Of a stretch of DNA of 64,000 bases, positions 61,030-64,000 are shown one piece after another. The position numbers and the translations under genes were made by a program. Each line of letters opens with the position of its first letter. Positions within the stretch are counted from its first letter, which is position 1. The stretch covers positions 1 to 64,000 of the forward strand of contig CAYLZD010000004.1 in NCBI GenBank assembly GCA_964388275.1, in the 5' to 3' direction. The notes below the pieces were generated by a model. The model made no database searches. It was not told the origin of the DNA and saw nothing but the letters and a program-made list of their open reading frames with translations. This stretch comes from JARYLZ01 sp964388275. GTDB lineage: Bacteria > Bacteroidota > Ignavibacteria > SZUA-365.

Positions 61030-62982
61030 TCAACGCGTCACGGTCAACAATCTCTCAGCGTTCCCATCGGCGGACAGCAGCCGTATTACATAGATGCCCG
61101 AGGGAAGCATCCCCGCATCGAAGCGGAGAGTGTGCTCTCCCGTTTCATATCTCCGGTCGGTCAGGACGGCGACCCGTTCCCCGATCCGGCTGTATATTGA
61201 GATGTTTATATGCGATGTTCGAGGGGCCTGGAAGGATAACGCGACCCCGCGCGATGCCGGTTGCGGATATGGCGCTCCGATTCGCAGTGACGCGGGATAT
61301 TGTGATATGCGCGCTGCCACGCTCTGCGAATAACTCTCGCTGCCGTCGCTGTCGAGCTGGTGCAGCCGGTATAATACGACGCCGAGCGAACGGTGCGTTT
61401 CCGTGACGGGATCCATGTGCGAATACCTGCGCGGAAGAGACGTGGTGCCTGCGCCTGACGAGAAGGCGATTTTATCCCAGTTGCGCCCGTTGTCGAAACT
61501 TCGCTGCACCTCGAATCCGTGATTGTTCGTCTCGTTGGCTGTTTCCCAACGTAATATGACCGATTCGTTCTCGACGGATGCGTCGAAGGATAGCAATTCC
61601 ACCGGGACGTATACAGGCCGCTTCGTCCTGAAGGCAGCGATGCCGTTGTTGGACATCAGCACGAACAGCACAATGTAAAGACCCCGCCCGCTGTCCGGCT
61701 CGACCTCCAGCTTGTAATCCACATCAGAAATGTAGTTGTATACGTCGATTCCCGCGCTGACGTTCATCGTGTTGTATCCGACCGGCGGCGTGGAACCGAG
61801 GAAACGATAGGCGTAATTTGGATTCGTTACATCCAGAAGCCGGGCTGTCGTGTTCCAGTTCGTGATGGCTGGATCTACAGGATCCGTGGGCCTGCCGTCG
61901 GCGCAGACGAGCAGGTTCCGCGAGAATGCGGGCAGCGGTATGTACGCGATCGGACCCGAAGGCCCGGTGCCTGTTGCGGAATCCTCCGACAGTGCCAGGT
62001 TCGCTGTCGTGGGATGAGTCTGGGGCCAGGATCCTTGTACCTGGACCTGATTGTTCAGGGTTGTCACTCGGAACGCGTTGTCCATCCAAATGTCCGCGAA
62101 ATGCGTCGAACCGGTAGGCGCGATTCCATGAGACGAGATTCCCTCCAACGAAGACCTCATGCGCACGGCGAGGCGGAATTCAAACGGACGCGTCGCTCTG
62201 CGGTCTTCCAGAAATATGTTCACCTCACGGTTTGTGTACGGCTGCAGGCACCAGACGCCTCCGGATACCATGATACGCGCGCTGTCCACAAGTAGCGGCG
62301 GTTGTCCCGGACCAGGGCTCTCGTACCCGCGCTTGCCGACCACCTCGAAGGCGTCGCCCCAGCGCGACCAGGTCATCTCGGTGTTGAAACGCGAGACGGC
62401 TTCATAATTGCTGAAATAATCCAGCGTGGCGTAAATGAGCTTCGGGGAGGCGGCCGGGGTATCCCAGCGATACACTTTCCAGGGTCCCTGCGTCGTGTCC
62501 TGACCGGGACATGGGGGCAGGAAGGATTCGAGCAGCGGGGATACCAGATTGCAGGCGTAAATCCGGCCTTCACCGTCGACGGCGACTTTGTAAATGCTGA
62601 AGCGTTTCTGTTGATAACCTCCCTGCACCGTGTCTGTCGGAACGGGAAGCTCGCCGCCGCCGCCTGAAAGTGTGCGGCCTAGTGAATCGGCGTACCCGCC
62701 CGTCCTAGCATCCCATATATGGATGCGGGGGTAGGGCGCCATGTAACCGCCGATATCTCTCAGATCAGGGTTGACCACATACACGACATCCCGGAAGCGG
62801 TCGTACGCCAGTCCGGTGTATTGTCCCCATCGCACACCCATCCAGTAGTAGGGATTGGAGCTGGAGAGCGCGTGTGTATGCAGCCACAGCGTGTCCCAGT
62901 CGCTGTGTTTTTGCGCTGAGACGCCGGATGACGCAAACATGAACAGCGCCGTTGACAGCAGGTTAACCGCGTGCCGGCGCAT
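61030..62982 (-). CDS. Secreted T9SS-sorted protein, function unknown
   Basis: A 650-residue exported protein; the signal peptide ends near SSGVSAQ. The first 450 residues have beta-propeller-like features (FSIYKVAVDGEGRIYACN, TGLAYDRFRDVVYVVNP). A Fn3-like stretch (WETANETNNHGFEVQRS) leads to a PYPQPASRGVALSF-type T9SS sorting domain, ending LLTVTR. I chose the ATG at 62982; upstream in-frame ATGs would extend the signal. It may be an exported sensor, adhesin or carbohydrate-binding protein. A DUF1015 gene follows in the opposite direction of travel relative to the left edge. Confidence 0.75.
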   Translation of the reverse strand: MRRHAVNLLSTALFMFASSGVSAQKHSDWDTLWLHTHALSSSNPYYWMGVRWGQYTGLAYDRFRDVVYVVNPDLRDIGGYMAPYPRIHIWDARTGGYADSLGRTLSGGGGELPVPTDTVQGGYQQKRFSIYKVAVDGEGRIYACNLVSPLLESFLPPCPGQDTTQGPWKVYRWDTPAASPKLIYATLDYFSNYEAVSRFNTEMTWSRWGDAFEVVGKRGYESPGPGQPPLLVDSARIMVSGGVWCLQPYTNREVNIFLEDRRATRPFEFRLAVRMRSSLEGISSHGIAPTGSTHFADIWMDNAFRVTTLNNQVQVQGSWPQTHPTTANLALSEDSATGTGPSGPIAYIPLPAFSRNLLVCADGRPTDPVDPAITNWNTTARLLDVTNPNYAYRFLGSTPPVGYNTMNVSAGIDVYNYISDVDYKLEVEPDSGRGLYIVLFVLMSNNGIAAFRTKRPVYVPVELLSFDASVENESVILRWETANETNNHGFEVQRSFDNGRNWDKIAFSSGAGTTSLPRRYSHMDPVTETHRSLGVVLYRLHQLDSDGSESYSQSVAARISQYPASLRIGAPYPQPASRGVALSFQAPRTSHINISIYSRIGERVAVLTDRRYETGEHTLRFDAGMLPSGIYVIRLLSADGNAERLLTVTR

Positions 62983-63155
62983 CAGTACGCCGCACGCCCC
63001 GCCCATCGCGTGGAAATCCCTAGTGTTTGCCGGTGTCTCCGAGAACTGCATGATCTACATCTCCGGTACTGCTTCGCTGGCGAGATTGATCCGTCCCGGC
63101 GATAAAATAAGCGTGAAGCCGGTCCGAAAAAAGAAGGAACGGCCGTTGAGGACTG

Positions 63156-64000
63156 TCAGTCGAGGAAGTGTATGAACAATCCGTCCCGGAGCTTCGGTTC
63201 GAACCAGGTGGATTTCGGCGGCATTATCTTTCCCGCGTCCGCGATGGCCATCAGCTCATCCACCGACGTTGGGAACATGCTGAACGCGAGCCGCATTTCA
63301 CCCGAGTCCACACGCCTCTCGAGTTCGCCCAGTCCCCGGATGCCGCCGACGAAGTCGATGCGCTTGTCGGTTCTGGGATCCTCGATGCCGAGCAAGGGAG
63401 CGAGAACTTTTTTCTGCAGTATCGCCACGTCGAGCTTGCACACCGGATCCGGATTGGCCAGCAACGCCGGCGCCGCGTTCAGCGTGCGCCAGCATCCGTC
63501 CATATACAAGCCTATCTCGCCCTTGCGGGAGGGACGCACGGCGGACTCGGCCGGGGCGATCTTGAAATACTGCTCGAGTTTGCCCAGGAACTCCCCGGAT
63601 GTCATGCCGTTCAGATCCTTGACCACGCGGTTGTAATCCATGATGCGCAGCTGGCCCGCCGGGAAGCACACGGCGAGGAAAAAGTTGTACTCCTCGCCGC
63701 CGCTGTGCTTCGGATTCGCCTTGGCTCTTTCCCGACCCACAATGCCGGCTGCGGCCGTCCGATGATGCCCGTCCGCCACATAGAAGGCGGGAATCCGCTG
63801 GAAGAGACTCGAGAGATCGGCGATCGTCACCGGATCGGAAATCACCCAGGAAGTGTGCCGGACGCCGTCCTGCGCGGTGTGATCGTTGGCGGGCTTCTCG
63901 TCCTTCACTCGCGCGATGATCGCGTCAATCTCCGGCATGTCGCGGTACGTGAGGAATATCGGTCCCGTGTGGGCGTTCGTGACTCGGACGTGGTTGCTGC
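63156..64000 (-). CDS. DUF1015-family protein, 5' end beyond the window
   Basis: The 3' part of a DUF1015 protein; the frame runs off the right edge without a start. NHVRVTNAHTGPIFLTYRD before the first internal ATG shows it is longer than the 260 residues after it. YVADGHHRTAAA, IMDYNRVVKDLN and a terminal FHFLD-like LFIHFLD are typical. DUF1015 proteins are often encoded beside serine or phosphonate metabolism genes and have been suggested to be phosphotransferases; the function here is not established. Confidence 0.85.
   Translation of the reverse strand, partial: SNHVRVTNAHTGPIFLTYRDMPEIDAIIARVKDEKPANDHTAQDGVRHTSWVISDPVTIADLSSLFQRIPAFYVADGHHRTAAAGIVGRERAKANPKHSGGEEYNFFLAVCFPAGQLRIMDYNRVVKDLNGMTSGEFLGKLEQYFKIAPAESAVRPSRKGEIGLYMDGCWRTLNAAPALLANPDPVCKLDVAILQKKVLAPLLGIEDPRTDKRIDFVGGIRGLGELERRVDSGEMRLAFSMFPTSVDELMAIADAGKIMPPKSTWFEPKLRDGLFIHFLD

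Noticed and set aside
63196..63205. GGTTCGAACC, as in a tRNA T-loop
   Set aside because: It lies inside the DUF1015 coding frame and no cloverleaf or acceptor stem can be drawn around it.

Overview
The window (about 58% GC by eye) looks like a chromosome segment from a Gram-negative member of the Bacteroidota/Chlorobiota (FCB) assemblage, perhaps Ignavibacteria- or Kapabacteria-like. At least six large exported proteins end in the type IX secretion (T9SS) sorting domain with a YPNPF- or FPNP-like entry motif. Outer-membrane beta-barrels, lipoproteins and a Lol-like exporter confirm a diderm envelope. No rRNA, tRNA, CRISPR array, insertion sequence or prophage was recognised. Lineage assignment is inference.

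Layout. 1-4.6 kb: the tail of an exported protein, a lone MlaF-type ATPase, and an overlapping gatE-gatD pair, an amidotransferase normally considered archaeal. 4.7-11.6 kb: thyX, a small secreted protein, a PAS protein without a kinase domain, a beta-barrel protein, a CASTOR/POLLUX-type channel, a lipoprotein and a membrane protein. 11.7-16.7 kb: a surface ASH-repeat protein, a stalk-like fibre protein and a divergent beta-barrel. 16.7-21.6 kb: a four-gene trehalose operon whose TPS enzyme is fused to a membrane sensor-like module with HAMP. 21.7-34.1 kb: surface and secreted proteins (beta-helix, LamG, a 1,696-residue metzincin-like protease, an exported glutamine-amidotransferase-like protein). 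34.2-38.3 kb: a SorC-type regulator with a HIT-phosphorylase/alcohol-dehydrogenase fusion. 38.6-40.6 kb: an unrecognised cassette that includes a ClpB-like AAA+ sequence without nucleotide sites, split by an in-frame TAA. 41.3-45.2 kb: tandem APC-type transporters with an unfamiliar C-terminal domain.

45.2-52.6 kb: a minus-strand sugar block (xylose isomerase-like, RNase HI, xylulokinase, Gfo/Idh/MocA oxidoreductase, nitrilase-type hydrolase, sugar nucleotidyltransferase), then a YbjQ protein and a degenerate GIY-YIG protein. 52.7-57.8 kb: a five-gene, mostly overlapping operon of a porin-like protein, an ABC ATPase, two FtsX-type permeases and a LolA-like protein. 58-61 kb: an APC permease fused to two USP domains, overlapping a TM-helix channel-like gene. 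61-64 kb: another T9SS protein and the 3' part of a DUF1015 gene.

Genes are densely packed, with repeated ATGA start/stop overlaps (gatE/gatD, otsA/otsB, permease/permease, permease/LolA), so many blocks are probably translationally coupled. Several intergenic gaps hold short 7-bp tandem repeats, and one holds a 9-bp repeat. Strong hairpins follow several surface-protein genes. The best candidates for new biology are the sensor-HAMP-TPS fusion, the HIT-phosphorylase/dehydrogenase fusion with its SorC regulator, the bacterial GatDE pair, and the degenerate AAA+ cassette.
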